From the NCBI GenBank assembly GCA_910586605.1, contig CAJUJR010000094.1:1-10629 (forward strand): DNA of 10,629 nucleotides. The letters are read 5' to 3'. Position 1 is the stretch's first letter, and each line of letters opens with the position of its first letter. The position numbers were made by a program, and so were the translations under genes. Below, piece by piece: positions 1-6,419 of this stretch. This DNA comes from an uncultured Lachnospiraceae bacterium. GTDB lineage: Bacteria; Bacillota; Clostridia; Lachnospirales; Lachnospiraceae. Under the pieces are notes generated by a model. It saw only the letters and a list, made by a program, of their open reading frames with translations. It did no database searches and was not told the origin of the DNA.

Positions 1-1279
1 CCCTGCCGCACGGCGCCAAAGCCAGCGCCTGCTCAAATTCCCCCTGCAGGGAATCCACCGAGGAAAGGCTTTCAAAGTTATTGACAATGTCAAAAATAAC
101 TGGCTGTTTCTTCTTCCCCTTGACAGCAGCAAGCGCACGCCCGACCTGCTGCAGGTAAAGTGTTGGAGAAACGGTCGGCCGCAGAAGAACCACACCGTCC
201 ACGCCCTCCACATGGACGCCTTCATTGAGCATGTCAATGCAGTATAAAAGCTTTAAGTGCTTGCTGCTGTCCTTTTGGAATGCCCCAAACTGCCCGCCTG
301 CACCTGGGTCATCGCAGGAAACACAGTAGATATGCGGCTCTCCATCCACCCGGCAGAACCATTCACTAGCCCTGGAAACCATCTCTTCCATATGGCTTTT
401 CCCAGAACAGAAAACAATATATTTCCCAGATTTATTTTCCATATGCCTCCCAAAAACAGCATCCAGGCCATCCGCCTGTTCCAAGCTTCTCCGCAGCTTT
501 TCCAGGAGTTCTTCATTCTGCCCCCTTAAGGAAAAATCCCTGCTATTTTTTATGCGCCCTTCCAGGCGTGCCAGCTCTTTTTGGTAAGAATACATGGAAA
601 CCACATAAAGCGGCGCCGGCAGGATTTTTTCCGCCACGGCCTCCCCAAGCGTCATCTTGGAGGCAACGCAACCATGGAAAATCTCCTCTGCCATGTCCCT
701 CTGCCCGTCCAGGTAGCGTATATTTGTGGCTGACAGCCCCAGGATCTTTGCCCCGGGGTGCGCCGAAAGGAGCGCCTGCACACCCTTGCCCCATTCCGGG
801 GCGCCACAGCGGTGAAATTCATCCAGGACAATATAATCCAGCTTCTTTCCTGAAAGTGAGCCAACAGAAAGCGCCAGCTGGGAATATGTCATAAACTCCG
901 TGTTCCCCAGCACCTCTTCCAGTGGCATCCCTCCCCCCTGCATGACACCTTTTTTGGGGCTTCCTGGCAACAGGCTTCCCTTTTCGGCTTCATCCACAGG
1001 GCATACAGGCAGCAGGCTCTTTTCCAGGTTTTCCAGCTGCGTACGAACAATATAGCAGCTTGGGGACAGCCACAGGAATCTTGCCTTTGGGTTGTCAAGC
1101 ACAAGCCGGAACGCAATAAAGGACTTCCCAGTCCCGGTAGGGTGGATGACAGCCGCCCTGCCTCTCTCTTTTAAAAGATGGCATGCCATGTCATATGCAT
1201 GCTGGTTATGCGGGAACAGCCACAGGCGTATCCCCCTGCCGGCTTTGCACAGTTCCACCCCCTGCTGCGGGGAGACCAT
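1..1279 (-). CDS. DEAD/DEAH-type superfamily 2 helicase, 3' end outside the window
   Basis: Translating the minus strand from an ATG at 1279 gives 426 codons without a stop, running off the left edge. ATP-dependent nucleic-acid helicase motifs appear in order: PHNQ (23-26, Q-motif-like), HPTGTGKSF (46-54, Walker A), LDEFH (152-156, Walker B), LSAT (182-185, motif III), CIDMLNEGVHV (347-357, motif V) and YLQQVGRALA (375-384, motif VI). The last lacks the second arginine of the classical QxxGRxxR; from memory QQxGRAL followed by a small residue is normal for this clostridial family. The sequence VLDEFHRCGAPEWGKGV, the NIRYLDGQRDM stretch and IFDIVNN after motif VI also fit that family, which often carries C-terminal helicase-associated repeats that would lie outside the window. 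The start is supported by AGAGGGGAG just upstream. Base composition differs from the genes to the right (row 661-720 has 34/60 G+C, row 4021-4080 has 21/60), suggesting acquisition. Substrate and biological role cannot be read from the sequence. Confidence 0.9.
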   Translation of the reverse strand, partial: MVSPQQGVELCKAGRGIRLWLFPHNQHAYDMACHLLKERGRAAVIHPTGTGKSFIAFRLVLDNPKARFLWLSPSCYIVRTQLENLEKSLLPVCPVDEAEKGSLLPGSPKKGVMQGGGMPLEEVLGNTEFMTYSQLALSVGSLSGKKLDYIVLDEFHRCGAPEWGKGVQALLSAHPGAKILGLSATNIRYLDGQRDMAEEIFHGCVASKMTLGEAVAEKILPAPLYVVSMYSYQKELARLEGRIKNSRDFSLRGQNEELLEKLRRSLEQADGLDAVFGRHMENKSGKYIVFCSGKSHMEEMVSRASEWFCRVDGEPHIYCVSCDDPGAGGQFGAFQKDSSKHLKLLYCIDMLNEGVHVEGVDGVVLLRPTVSPTLYLQQVGRALAAVKGKKKQPVIFDIVNNFESLSSVDSLQGEFEQALALAPCGR

Positions 1280-1584
1280 TATGCTCCCCTCTTGCAAAAC
1301 ATCCACATTGCCCAACCTGACCACCAGCTTCCTTCCTTTTTAATATGGATAAAAACTCCCTTGATATAATCTCTGTTACTAAAATGGAGCTGTCCTCCGG
1401 CTGCGCATGCCAACACAGCCAGCTGCATTGCCCCATACCATACAACATAATGATTATTATGTGACAGAATATTCTGGCATCTTCCCAAATCCATGGCAAA
1501 AAAATACCAGGGCACAACTCCCTGGAAACTTACCACACATGATTTTACCGGGGTTTCAAGCCTGCCAATAAAAAAGGGCAGCAC
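1279..1584 (-). CDS. Doubtful 101-codon ORF upstream of, and overlapping, the helicase start
   Basis: An open frame starting at GTG 1584 ends in a TAA that shares its last base with the helicase ATG (TAATG). That arrangement is typical of translational coupling. Its C-terminal half is rich in aromatic and basic residues (WWSGWAMWMFCKRGA at the end). No ribosome binding site precedes the GTG or the internal ATGs, and I recognise no domain. The frame also runs across the palindromic site at 1441-1462, which is more natural in non-coding DNA. It may be a small coupled gene, a decayed N-terminal extension, or chance. Confidence 0.2.
   Translation of the reverse strand: MLPFFIGRLETPVKSCVVSFQGVVPWYFFAMDLGRCQNILSHNNHYVVWYGAMQLAVLACAAGGQLHFSNRDYIKGVFIHIKKEGSWWSGWAMWMFCKRGA
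1441..1462. repeat. 22-bp palindromic site, copy A (inverted relative to copy B)
   Basis: This site is identical, in reverse complement, to 1718-1739. The core ACATAATGATTATTATGT (1445-1462) is itself a perfect dyad with 7-base arms and a 4-base centre. It contains ATAATGATTAT, which matches the inner part of the PerR/Fur-type consensus ATAATnATTAT. Two identical dyads 255 bp apart suggest paired binding sites for a dimeric DNA-binding protein, possibly a Fur-family metalloregulator, although no such gene is in the window. Confidence 0.55.
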
Positions 1585-1670
1585 AAAAAGGCATTTTTAT
1601 AAATGTGGTCTGGCTGGCATACCTGGCCTGTTGTAAAAACGCCTTGATCATGAAATAACAGAAAAAATCC

Positions 1671-1699
1671 TTGAAATACAAAGGATTCCGTGTTACAAT
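1671..1699 (+). promoter_or_regulatory. Extended -10 promoter driving a very short transcript
   Basis: TTGAAA (1671-1676) is followed after 17 bases by TACAAT (1694-1699), with a TGn extension directly upstream of the -10. The -35 box sits inside a small dyad, AATCCTT (1666-1672) with AAGGATT (1681-1687), which could be an operator. Transcription would begin near 1705-1707. The only thing downstream on this strand before a terminator is about 66 bases containing palindromic site B. Confidence 0.6.
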
Positions 1700-1717
1700 G
1701 GCATATGTATTTGGATA

Positions 1718-1739
1718 ACATAATAATCATTATGTTGTA
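1718..1739. repeat. 22-bp palindromic site, copy B
   Basis: This is the exact reverse complement of 1441-1462. It lies about 12 bases downstream of the predicted start of the small transcript, a position where a bound repressor would block transcription. In RNA the same bases form an 8-bp hairpin. It contains the ATAATCATTAT core resembling Fur/PerR boxes. Whether it acts as DNA operator or RNA structure cannot be settled from the sequence. Confidence 0.55.
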
Positions 1740-1744
1740 ATGAC

Positions 1745-1772
1745 CTGTATGCACCTTGCATGCAGTTTTTTT
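1745..1772 (+). terminator. Intrinsic terminator of the candidate small RNA
   Basis: CTGTATGCA (1745-1753) pairs with TGCATGCAG (1757-1765) with one G-U wobble and a 3-base loop. A run of seven T follows (1766-1772). Its orientation fits plus-strand transcription from the promoter at 1671-1699. Confidence 0.65.
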
Positions 1773-1822
1773 ACTTTATCAGGAAATTGCGCTGTAACAT
1801 AGTGGTTGCCGGCAACAATTGC

Positions 1823-1846
1823 AAAGCAATTTTCAAACACGCCCTA
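1823..1846 (-). repeat. Palindromic-element end sequence, recombinase 3' side
   Basis: Read on the minus strand, these 24 bases match the left end of the element at 8459-8482 at 21 of 24 positions (TAGggCGTGTTTgAAAATTGCTTT, lower case marking differences). The tip lies 27 bases beyond the recombinase stop codon and points toward the gene. The similarity fades after 1823, so this is a solo end and not a full element. Confidence 0.6.
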
Positions 1847-1873
1847 AGGCGCCAAGCGCAAGTGATGCCCTTT

Positions 1874-2731
1874 TTACTCTTGGCACATAAGAACCAACCC
1901 CATCTGGTCAAGCTGCTTTCTGTGTTCTCTGCTGGTTGTCTTTGTATAAATCCTTGTTGTATCGATGCTGCTGTGTCCCAGTATGTCAGCCAGTTTTACA
2001 ATATCTTTCTTAATCCCATAAAAACACTGTGCAAACAAATGGCGCAAGTTATGAGGAAATACCTTGTCTTCCTTAACATCTGCCTCCCTGCAAAGTTCCT
2101 TCATCTCCCTCCAAACATTGCTGCGGTCAACCACCTTTCCTGAAGAAGTACAAAAGACAATCCCTTTCTTAATCCCTTTCCTGCTGATATAATAAAGAAG
2201 CTCCTTCCTCAAACTGTCTGGGAGCAACACTGTCCGTATTTTCCCTTTATTATGGACAACAACGGCGTCCCCTTTCACTGCTTCCACGGTAACAGCCTCT
2301 AATTCACTGACACGGATGCCAGTGGCACAAATTGTCTGCAAAATCATCGCAAGCCTTCCTTTCCCCCGCCTTTTTGCTTCCCTCACAAGGCGGAAATATT
2401 CCTCTTTGGAAAGGCATTTGTTTTCTGGGTAAAAAGCCTCCTGCTGTACCTTATAAGCCTTAACTTTCAAATCATGCCAGCCCATATACCCAAAAAAGCA
2501 GTTTGCCGCTGCCAGGAAGGAATTGATGCTGCTAACCTTATAGCCATCCTCCTCAAGCAGCTTCCCTTTATAAGAAAGTACCAGGCTCTTGTCTACTTCC
2601 CTGTCCCCTGCATAGTCCATAAGTTTCTTTATGTCACACAGGTACTTACTTACAGTTGCCTTACTTTTCTCCCCATTTTTCAAAAAACCCCTAAACTTAC
2701 TCAGCATTTTTTCTTTGATTATCCGTTTCAT
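1874..2731 (-). CDS. Tyrosine recombinase (XerC/D-like solitary integrase)
   Basis: The 285-residue protein has the length and layout of a minimal tyrosine recombinase, which cuts and rejoins DNA at specific sites through a covalent phosphotyrosine. Residues 1-95 form the SAM-like core-binding domain (KATVSKYLCDIKKLMDY at 24-40). Residues 105-285 form the catalytic domain with a full set of active-site residues: Arg140 (ATGIRVSELE), Lys164, His227 and Arg230 (HNLRH), His253 (LGHSS) and Tyr262 (TTRIYTK). The protein is therefore probably active. The start at ATG 2731 has AGAGGGAAAGT just upstream. There is no excisionase or phage gene beside it, so it is a solitary recombinase. Repeat-end sequences lie 27 bases after the stop and 19 bases before the start. 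It could mobilise those repeats, invert a segment, or be the last remnant of an integrated element that includes the helicase. Confidence 0.92.
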   Translation of the reverse strand: MKRIIKEKMLSKFRGFLKNGEKSKATVSKYLCDIKKLMDYAGDREVDKSLVLSYKGKLLEEDGYKVSSINSFLAAANCFFGYMGWHDLKVKAYKVQQEAFYPENKCLSKEEYFRLVREAKRRGKGRLAMILQTICATGIRVSELEAVTVEAVKGDAVVVHNKGKIRTVLLPDSLRKELLYYISRKGIKKGIVFCTSSGKVVDRSNVWREMKELCREADVKEDKVFPHNLRHLFAQCFYGIKKDIVKLADILGHSSIDTTRIYTKTTSREHRKQLDQMGLVLMCQE

Positions 2732-2750
2732 ACTTTCCCTCTCTTTCTAT

Positions 2751-2800
2751 TAGAACGTGTTTATACTTCATTTACAAGATGTGTTCCACACTATACGGAA
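2751..2800 (+). repeat. Palindromic-element end sequence, recombinase 5' side
   Basis: TAGAACGTGTTT (2751-2762) equals the left tip of the element at 8459, and TTTACAAGATGTGTT (2771-2785) recurs identically at 8482-8496. The stretch between them differs slightly. Similarity is lost after roughly 2800, and no matching right half follows. The tip faces the recombinase start 19 bases away, so this copy probably also forms part of the recombinase upstream region. Confidence 0.65.
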
Positions 2801-3002
2801 GGTTTCTGTTCTGGGTTATGCATATTATTTTTAATTATCTCACAAAAATAGGGGACTATTCACTACTATTTTCTAAAAAGGATTGAGAAACAAAATATTC
2901 TGCTAATTTTGCTGCTTTACTGGCAGTTTTTACACATGATGGATAGAATATCCCCGAACCATATCAATTAAAAAACCATACGGCACAGCTTTTAAATGAA
3001 TA
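2801..3002. other. Intergenic A/T-rich stretch upstream of the ktrB promoter
   Basis: No open frame, RNA gene or repeat can be supported here. A weak hairpin (CTGC at 2912-2915 with GCAG at 2923-2926, then five T) and a small dyad (GGATA-gaa-TATCC from 2941) are visible but short. The stretch separates the accessory left part from the potassium transport genes. Confidence 0.5.
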
Positions 3003-3031
3003 TTGCAAATTGAAGTTCCAGGGCATATAAT
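3003..3031 (+). promoter_or_regulatory. ktrB promoter
   Basis: TTGCAA (3003-3008), a 17-base spacer and a perfect TATAAT (3026-3031). Transcription would begin near 3038, giving a leader of about 185 bases before the ktrB start. Confidence 0.65.
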
Positions 3032-3037
3032 AGAATC

Positions 3038-3223
3038 ACATAAGACAAAATGACCCTTAAACAATTTATAGAAAATATTGTTAAACACAGCCACTTGGAG
3101 AAATGCATTATGGCTAAAAAAGACTTACATCTGCTCTAACTAAGTCCAGATATCAAACAGATAGCAAAGATTTAAACCTGCAAGACAGGGATATACTAAC
3201 ATTTTACGCATAAGAGGTTAACT
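3038..3223 (+). promoter_or_regulatory. Long 5' leader of ktrB, no known riboswitch recognised
   Basis: The leader is unusually long for a sigma-A transcript. It can form small hairpins: AACAAT (3060-3065) with ATTGTT (around 3077-3082), AGCCA with TGGCT (3090-3116), and CCTG-caaga-CAGG (3177-3189). In Firmicutes, potassium transporter leaders often carry the ydaO c-di-AMP riboswitch. I do not see its conserved blocks, so any regulation by this leader is unproven. Confidence 0.3.
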
Positions 3224-4591
3224 ATGAAACTATCACAAAAAAATCTATCAACCACACAAATTATTGCCCTTGGCTTTTTTGGAGCCATCATTACAGGTAC
3301 ATTGCTCTTAGCACTCCCCATTTCTTCAGCCGCCGGAACAATGACTTCTCCTGTTGACGCTCTTTTTACTGCTACAACTTCGGTCTGTGTAACAGGCCTT
3401 GTTGTTGTCCCTACTTACCTTCATTGGAGCCTTTTTGGAAAGATTATAATCTTAATCCTAATACAGCTTGGAGGTTTAGGGATTATTTCTTTTACTACCG
3501 GTATCATGATGCTAATTGGCAGGAAAATCACCCTGCGCGACCGCCTTTTGCTGGAAGATGCATTAAACCTGGACACTTTAAGCGGCTTGGTTGTCTTTTT
3601 ACGGAAAATTTTCCGCAGGACTTTTATAGTAGAGGGAATCGGTGCAATCTGCTATGCTTTTGTATTTATCCCAGAGTATGGATTTCTAAATGGCATATGG
3701 TACTCCGTCTTCCACAGCATCTCTGCCTTTTGCAATGCAGGCATTGACTTACTTGGGGATACCAGCCTGGCGCCGTACCTGACAAACCCTTGGATGAACC
3801 TTGTTACAATGGCGCTCATTATTCTCGGCGGGGCAGGCTACATCGTATGGGATGATTTACTCCGCATTCTTTCTGAAATTAGGCAGAATAGAATGCGCCC
3901 CTCGCAATCTTTTCAGAAACTGCATCTCCATACAAAACTTGTCCTTCTTACCACAGGATTTTTAATTTTATTTGGGACAATTTCCGTTTTCTGCCTAGAA
4001 TATACCAACCAAGGTACAATTGGCAACTTAAATGTTTTTGAAAAATTATTGGCAAGCATGTTCCAGTCTGTCACAACAAGAACTGCAGGCTTTTTAACCT
4101 TTTCCCAGACAAACATGCGTGGAACTACTGTTATAGTCTGTATGTTCCTGATGTTTATCGGCGGCTCTTCCATAGGGACAGCAGGTGGAATTAAAACGAC
4201 TACTTTTGCAATCCTGGCACTAAGTACACTCTCCACTATAAAAGGGCAGAAACATCTAGTTGCATTCCATAAAACAGTCCCTCATAAAACAGTACAAAAA
4301 GCATTAGCCGTTACATCAGTCAGTTTTCTGGTTCTGTGTACCGCAATCTTGGCGCTTTCTGTTGCAGAAAACGGCTCCCTGACAGATATTGCTTATGAAG
4401 TTACCAGCGCCATTGCAACTGTCGGCCTTTCGAGAGATTATACCGCTGAACTGAACCTTGCCGGAAAAATTATTATTATCCTTTGCATGTACCTTGGCAG
4501 GATTGGTCCAATATCTATGGCAATTGCTATCAGTAACCGGGAAAAACCTTCCTTACTATCCTATCCGCATGAAGATGTCACGGTTGGTTAG
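3224..4591 (+). CDS. ktrB: Potassium uptake channel subunit, TrkH/KtrB family
   Basis: The 455-residue integral membrane protein forms the ion-conducting pore of a Ktr-type K+ (Na+-coupled) uptake system in the cytoplasmic membrane. It has the four membrane-pore-membrane repeats of the superfamily. Selectivity-filter segments are visible in order: TTSVCVTGL (51-59), FCNAG (169-173), TTRTAGF (284-290) and ATVGLS (398-403). The loop GGSSIGTAGGIKTTT (313-327) corresponds to the intramembrane gate after the third filter. Length and the short cytoplasmic N-terminus fit KtrB better than the longer proteobacterial TrkH. The ATG is preceded by AAGAGG at a suitable distance. The RCK partner gene lies 163 bases downstream on the same strand. 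The assignment as Ktr rather than Trk rests on the small single-RCK partner. Confidence 0.93.
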   Translation: MKLSQKNLSTTQIIALGFFGAIITGTLLLALPISSAAGTMTSPVDALFTATTSVCVTGLVVVPTYLHWSLFGKIIILILIQLGGLGIISFTTGIMMLIGRKITLRDRLLLEDALNLDTLSGLVVFLRKIFRRTFIVEGIGAICYAFVFIPEYGFLNGIWYSVFHSISAFCNAGIDLLGDTSLAPYLTNPWMNLVTMALIILGGAGYIVWDDLLRILSEIRQNRMRPSQSFQKLHLHTKLVLLTTGFLILFGTISVFCLEYTNQGTIGNLNVFEKLLASMFQSVTTRTAGFLTFSQTNMRGTTVIVCMFLMFIGGSSIGTAGGIKTTTFAILALSTLSTIKGQKHLVAFHKTVPHKTVQKALAVTSVSFLVLCTAILALSVAENGSLTDIAYEVTSAIATVGLSRDYTAELNLAGKIIIILCMYLGRIGPISMAIAISNREKPSLLSYPHEDVTVG

Positions 4592-4662
4592 CAGTGCCAG
4601 CAAAAAAAACTTGGGCATCTGTCTGGATAGTAAAAGAATTAGATGGAAAAATAACGGCTGCC

Positions 4663-4690
4663 TTGCTATTTTATCAGATAAGAGTATAAT
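4663..4690 (+). promoter_or_regulatory. Separate promoter for ktrA
   Basis: TTGCTA (4663-4668), 16 bases, then a perfect TATAAT (4685-4690), located inside the 163-base gap after ktrB. It would let the gating subunit be made independently of the pore. I see no terminator between the two genes, so read-through is also possible. Confidence 0.55.
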
Positions 4691-4754
4691 ATCCCTTTGT
4701 AAAGACGATCTCAAAACCACAAATAACTGTTTATGATATACGGAGGAAAACCAA

Positions 4755-5408
4755 ATGAAAAAATCATTTGTTGTATTTGGACTTGGAAAATTTGGGAACA
4801 GCGTGGCTGCTGAACTTTCAAATGCCGGGGCAGATGTCCTTGCAATTGATATCGACAAAGAGCGCGTCCAGGCGCTTGCCGATATTGCCACTTGCGCCGT
4901 TTGTGCTGATATCCGTGACAACGAAACAATGGCAACGCTTGGCATTTCTAATATGGATGCCGCAATCGTTGCCATTACCAACAGCCTTGATGCCAGCATC
5001 CTTGCCACAATTTTTTGCAAAGAAGCTGGTGTTCCCCTTGTTTTTGCAAAATCCAAAAATGACACCCATACTAAAATTTTAAAAAAGGTAGGCGCTGATA
5101 AAATTGTAACACCAGAACATGAATCCGGAATCCGGATTGCCAGGCATCTAATGACTGGCAACATCCTGGATTTTATCGAAATCTCTAAAAATATCCGTAT
5201 GGTGGAAATTGCCGTCCGCTCTGAATGGGCGAACCATACTTTACGGGAACTGAACCTTCGTCAAACGGAAAATATCAATGTTATTGCTGTCCGGCAAGGG
5301 GAGAACCTCCTTGTCAACATAGACCCAGATGAAAATATTACAGCAGACAGCACACTTTTAATTATTGTAGACCAAAAAGACCTTCAGAAATTAATTGGCC
5401 GGAATTGA
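4755..5408 (+). CDS. ktrA: Potassium channel gating subunit, KtrA/TrkA (RCK) family
   Basis: The 217-residue cytosolic protein matches the usual size of KtrA, which forms an octameric ring under a KtrB dimer and gates it in response to nucleotide. Residues 1-125 are the RCK_N Rossmann domain with GLGKFG (9-14), the acidic end of strand beta 2 at Asp32, and Asp52 in the CAD turn. Residues about 137-215 are the RCK_C (TrkA_C) domain, which in Gram-positive relatives binds c-di-AMP. The GGAGG at 4742-4746 lies 8 bases before the ATG. Its neighbour is the pore gene, and the pair forms a complete system. A weak hairpin and then a strong bidirectional terminator follow. Confidence 0.94.
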   Translation: MKKSFVVFGLGKFGNSVAAELSNAGADVLAIDIDKERVQALADIATCAVCADIRDNETMATLGISNMDAAIVAITNSLDASILATIFCKEAGVPLVFAKSKNDTHTKILKKVGADKIVTPEHESGIRIARHLMTGNILDFIEISKNIRMVEIAVRSEWANHTLRELNLRQTENINVIAVRQGENLLVNIDPDENITADSTLLIIVDQKDLQKLIGRN

Positions 5409-5411
5409 TGT

Positions 5412-5432
5412 AAAAAAGCCCACAGCTTTTTT
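5412..5432 (+). terminator. Weak hairpin after ktrA
   Basis: AAAAAAGC (5412-5419) pairs with GCTTTTTT (5425-5432) around a CCACA loop just after the ktrA stop. The stem is mostly A-T, so it is probably a minor or auxiliary terminator ahead of the stronger one at 5506. Confidence 0.4.
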
Positions 5433-5505
5433 GTTGGTGAGCCATCACAATTACAGCATTTTCCTACCACAGTAAAAAGAACCCTGGCACAATTTTCTAA
5501 TCCAC

Positions 5506-5553
5506 AAAAAATACACCAACAAAGTAAATAACTCTTTGTTGGTGTATTTTTTT
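5506..5553. terminator. Bidirectional terminator between ktrA and the flagellin-like gene
   Basis: A 19-base arm (5506-5524) ending ACACCAACAAAG is perfectly complementary to 5534-5552 (CTTTGTTGGTGT, then T residues). The loop is 9 bases. Both strands show a T run after the stem, as expected between convergent genes. The minus-strand arm overlaps the stop codon of the flagellin-like gene. Confidence 0.85.
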
Positions 5554-6313
5554 ACATGTACAAAATGGAAAGTTTTTGTGTTTCCTGCTCCTGTTGTTTT
5601 CTCTGCATCATAAAACGGTATGACCGCATTACTTCTTCCTTGTCTTTATCCAATACTGCTTTTTCAATATCGGTATCTTCCATGCGGCTGGTTGCTGCTG
5701 TCAGGTTATATGCTGTCTGTGTATTATACCCAATTGCATAATCCAGCGAATTGCTCTGTGCACCTACGCTGCTTCGGTTTGATGATACCATTTTTATTGC
5801 ATCATCAATTGTTTTCACAGAAAAGCCCTTTGTTACATCAAAGTCTTCAATTCCAAGCGCCTTTAATGTTGCATTTCCTGTATTAAGTGAAATACCTGAA
5901 CCATTTGCCCCTGTAGTAATATGCATATCCGAATTTGAACCATCCAGGAGTTTCTTTGTATTAAATTCTGTATTTTGTGCAATATCGGAAATCCCCTGCT
6001 TTAACTGACCAATTTCATACTGTATTGCTTTCCTTTCATCTTTAGACATCAATGCGGAATTTGATGCCTGCATTGCCAGCTCACGCATCCTCTGCAAACT
6101 TTCGCTAATACTGCCTAAAGCAGCATCTGCTACATTTAGAACGGATTTCCCAGCTTCTGCATTTCTTGTACCAGCATTATAACCGGAAATCTGGGACTTT
6201 TCCCCTTCAACGATCCCCAGCTCCGCCGGGCCATCCGCAGCGCTCTGGAGTTTTGAACCACTAGCAATTTGGCTATAATAGTTACTTCCACTGTTTGAAA
6301 CACCTTGTATCAT
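5552..6313 (-). CDS. Short orphan flagellin-like protein
   Basis: The start is ATG 6313 (MIQGVSNSG), chosen because GGGAGG lies 8 bases upstream; an in-frame ATG at 6352 has no such site. The 253-residue product resembles the flagellin D0/D1 domains. N-terminal matches are IASGSKLQSAADGPAELGI (16-34), GYNAGTRNAEAGKSVLNVAD (44-63), ESLQRMRELAMQASN (71-85) and NTEFNTKKLLDGS (114-126). C-terminal matches are VSSNRSSVGAQSNSLDYAI (176-194) and NLTAATSRMEDTDI (203-216). The variable D2/D3 insert is absent. The N-terminus is shorter than in ordinary flagellin, and the usual hydrophobic C-terminal D0 helix is replaced by a polar, glutamine-rich tail (MMQRKQQEQETQKLSILYM). No flagellar genes surround it, and no sigma-28 promoter is visible upstream. 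It may be a minor filament protein, a secreted flagellin homologue, or something no longer linked to motility. Family is clear; function is not. Confidence 0.82.
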   Translation of the reverse strand: MIQGVSNSGSNYYSQIASGSKLQSAADGPAELGIVEGEKSQISGYNAGTRNAEAGKSVLNVADAALGSISESLQRMRELAMQASNSALMSKDERKAIQYEIGQLKQGISDIAQNTEFNTKKLLDGSNSDMHITTGANGSGISLNTGNATLKALGIEDFDVTKGFSVKTIDDAIKMVSSNRSSVGAQSNSLDYAIGYNTQTAYNLTAATSRMEDTDIEKAVLDKDKEEVMRSYRFMMQRKQQEQETQKLSILYM

Positions 6314-6419
6314 ATTTTCTTCCTCCCTTCTTCCAAAATATGTCATAACCAATAGCGCTATTCTTCTTTTATACTACCACATTTTACCGGAAAATGGAAG
6401 TTTCTTATCTTCCCTTTTC

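Larger units (their letters stand above)
1706..1772 (+). ncRNA. Candidate small RNA of about 66 nt with two hairpins
   Basis: The unit is bounded by an extended -10 promoter upstream and an intrinsic terminator at its end. The first hairpin is formed by AACATAAT (1717-1724) and ATTATGTT (1729-1736) around an AATC loop; the second is the terminator. An 11-codon leaderless frame (MYLDNIIIIML) begins at ATG 1705, almost exactly at the predicted start site, so a short hydrophobic peptide is an alternative product. No known RNA family is recognised. The unit may instead be a decayed promoter fragment with a fortuitous terminator. Confidence 0.4.
1280..1873. other. Stretch with no confident gene between helicase and recombinase
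   Basis: No protein gene here can be supported with confidence. The stretch contains the doubtful ORF overlapping the helicase start, two copies of a palindromic site, a plus-strand promoter and terminator pair, and a 24-base repeat end next to the recombinase. A short hairpin (CCAGGG at 1507-1512 with CCCTGG at 1520-1525) and a TTGCCGGCAA palindrome (1805-1814) are also visible, with no assignable role. I found no convincing minus-strand promoter for the helicase. Confidence 0.6.

Noticed and set aside
568..894. Plus-strand 108-codon proline-rich open frame
   Set aside because: It is antisense to the helicase; the continuous helicase motifs on the minus strand explain this sequence.
1545..1754. 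Minus-strand 69-codon open frame
   Set aside because: It runs across the palindromic site, the promoter and the terminator on the other strand, has no clear ribosome binding site and resembles no known protein.
1760..2143. Plus-strand open frame of 127 codons
   Set aside because: It lies antisense to the catalytic part of the recombinase, whose active-site residues are all intact; the plus-strand product shows no recognisable domain and has no ribosome binding site.
4556..5164. Minus-strand 202-codon open frame
   Set aside because: It is antisense to ktrA and the end of ktrB, and is serine- and leucine-rich as expected of a complement frame.
6314..6352. Upstream in-frame ATG (13 extra residues) for the flagellin-like protein
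   Set aside because: There is no ribosome binding site before it, while GGGAGG lies at ideal distance from the ATG at 6313, and the shorter form begins where flagellin homologues begin.
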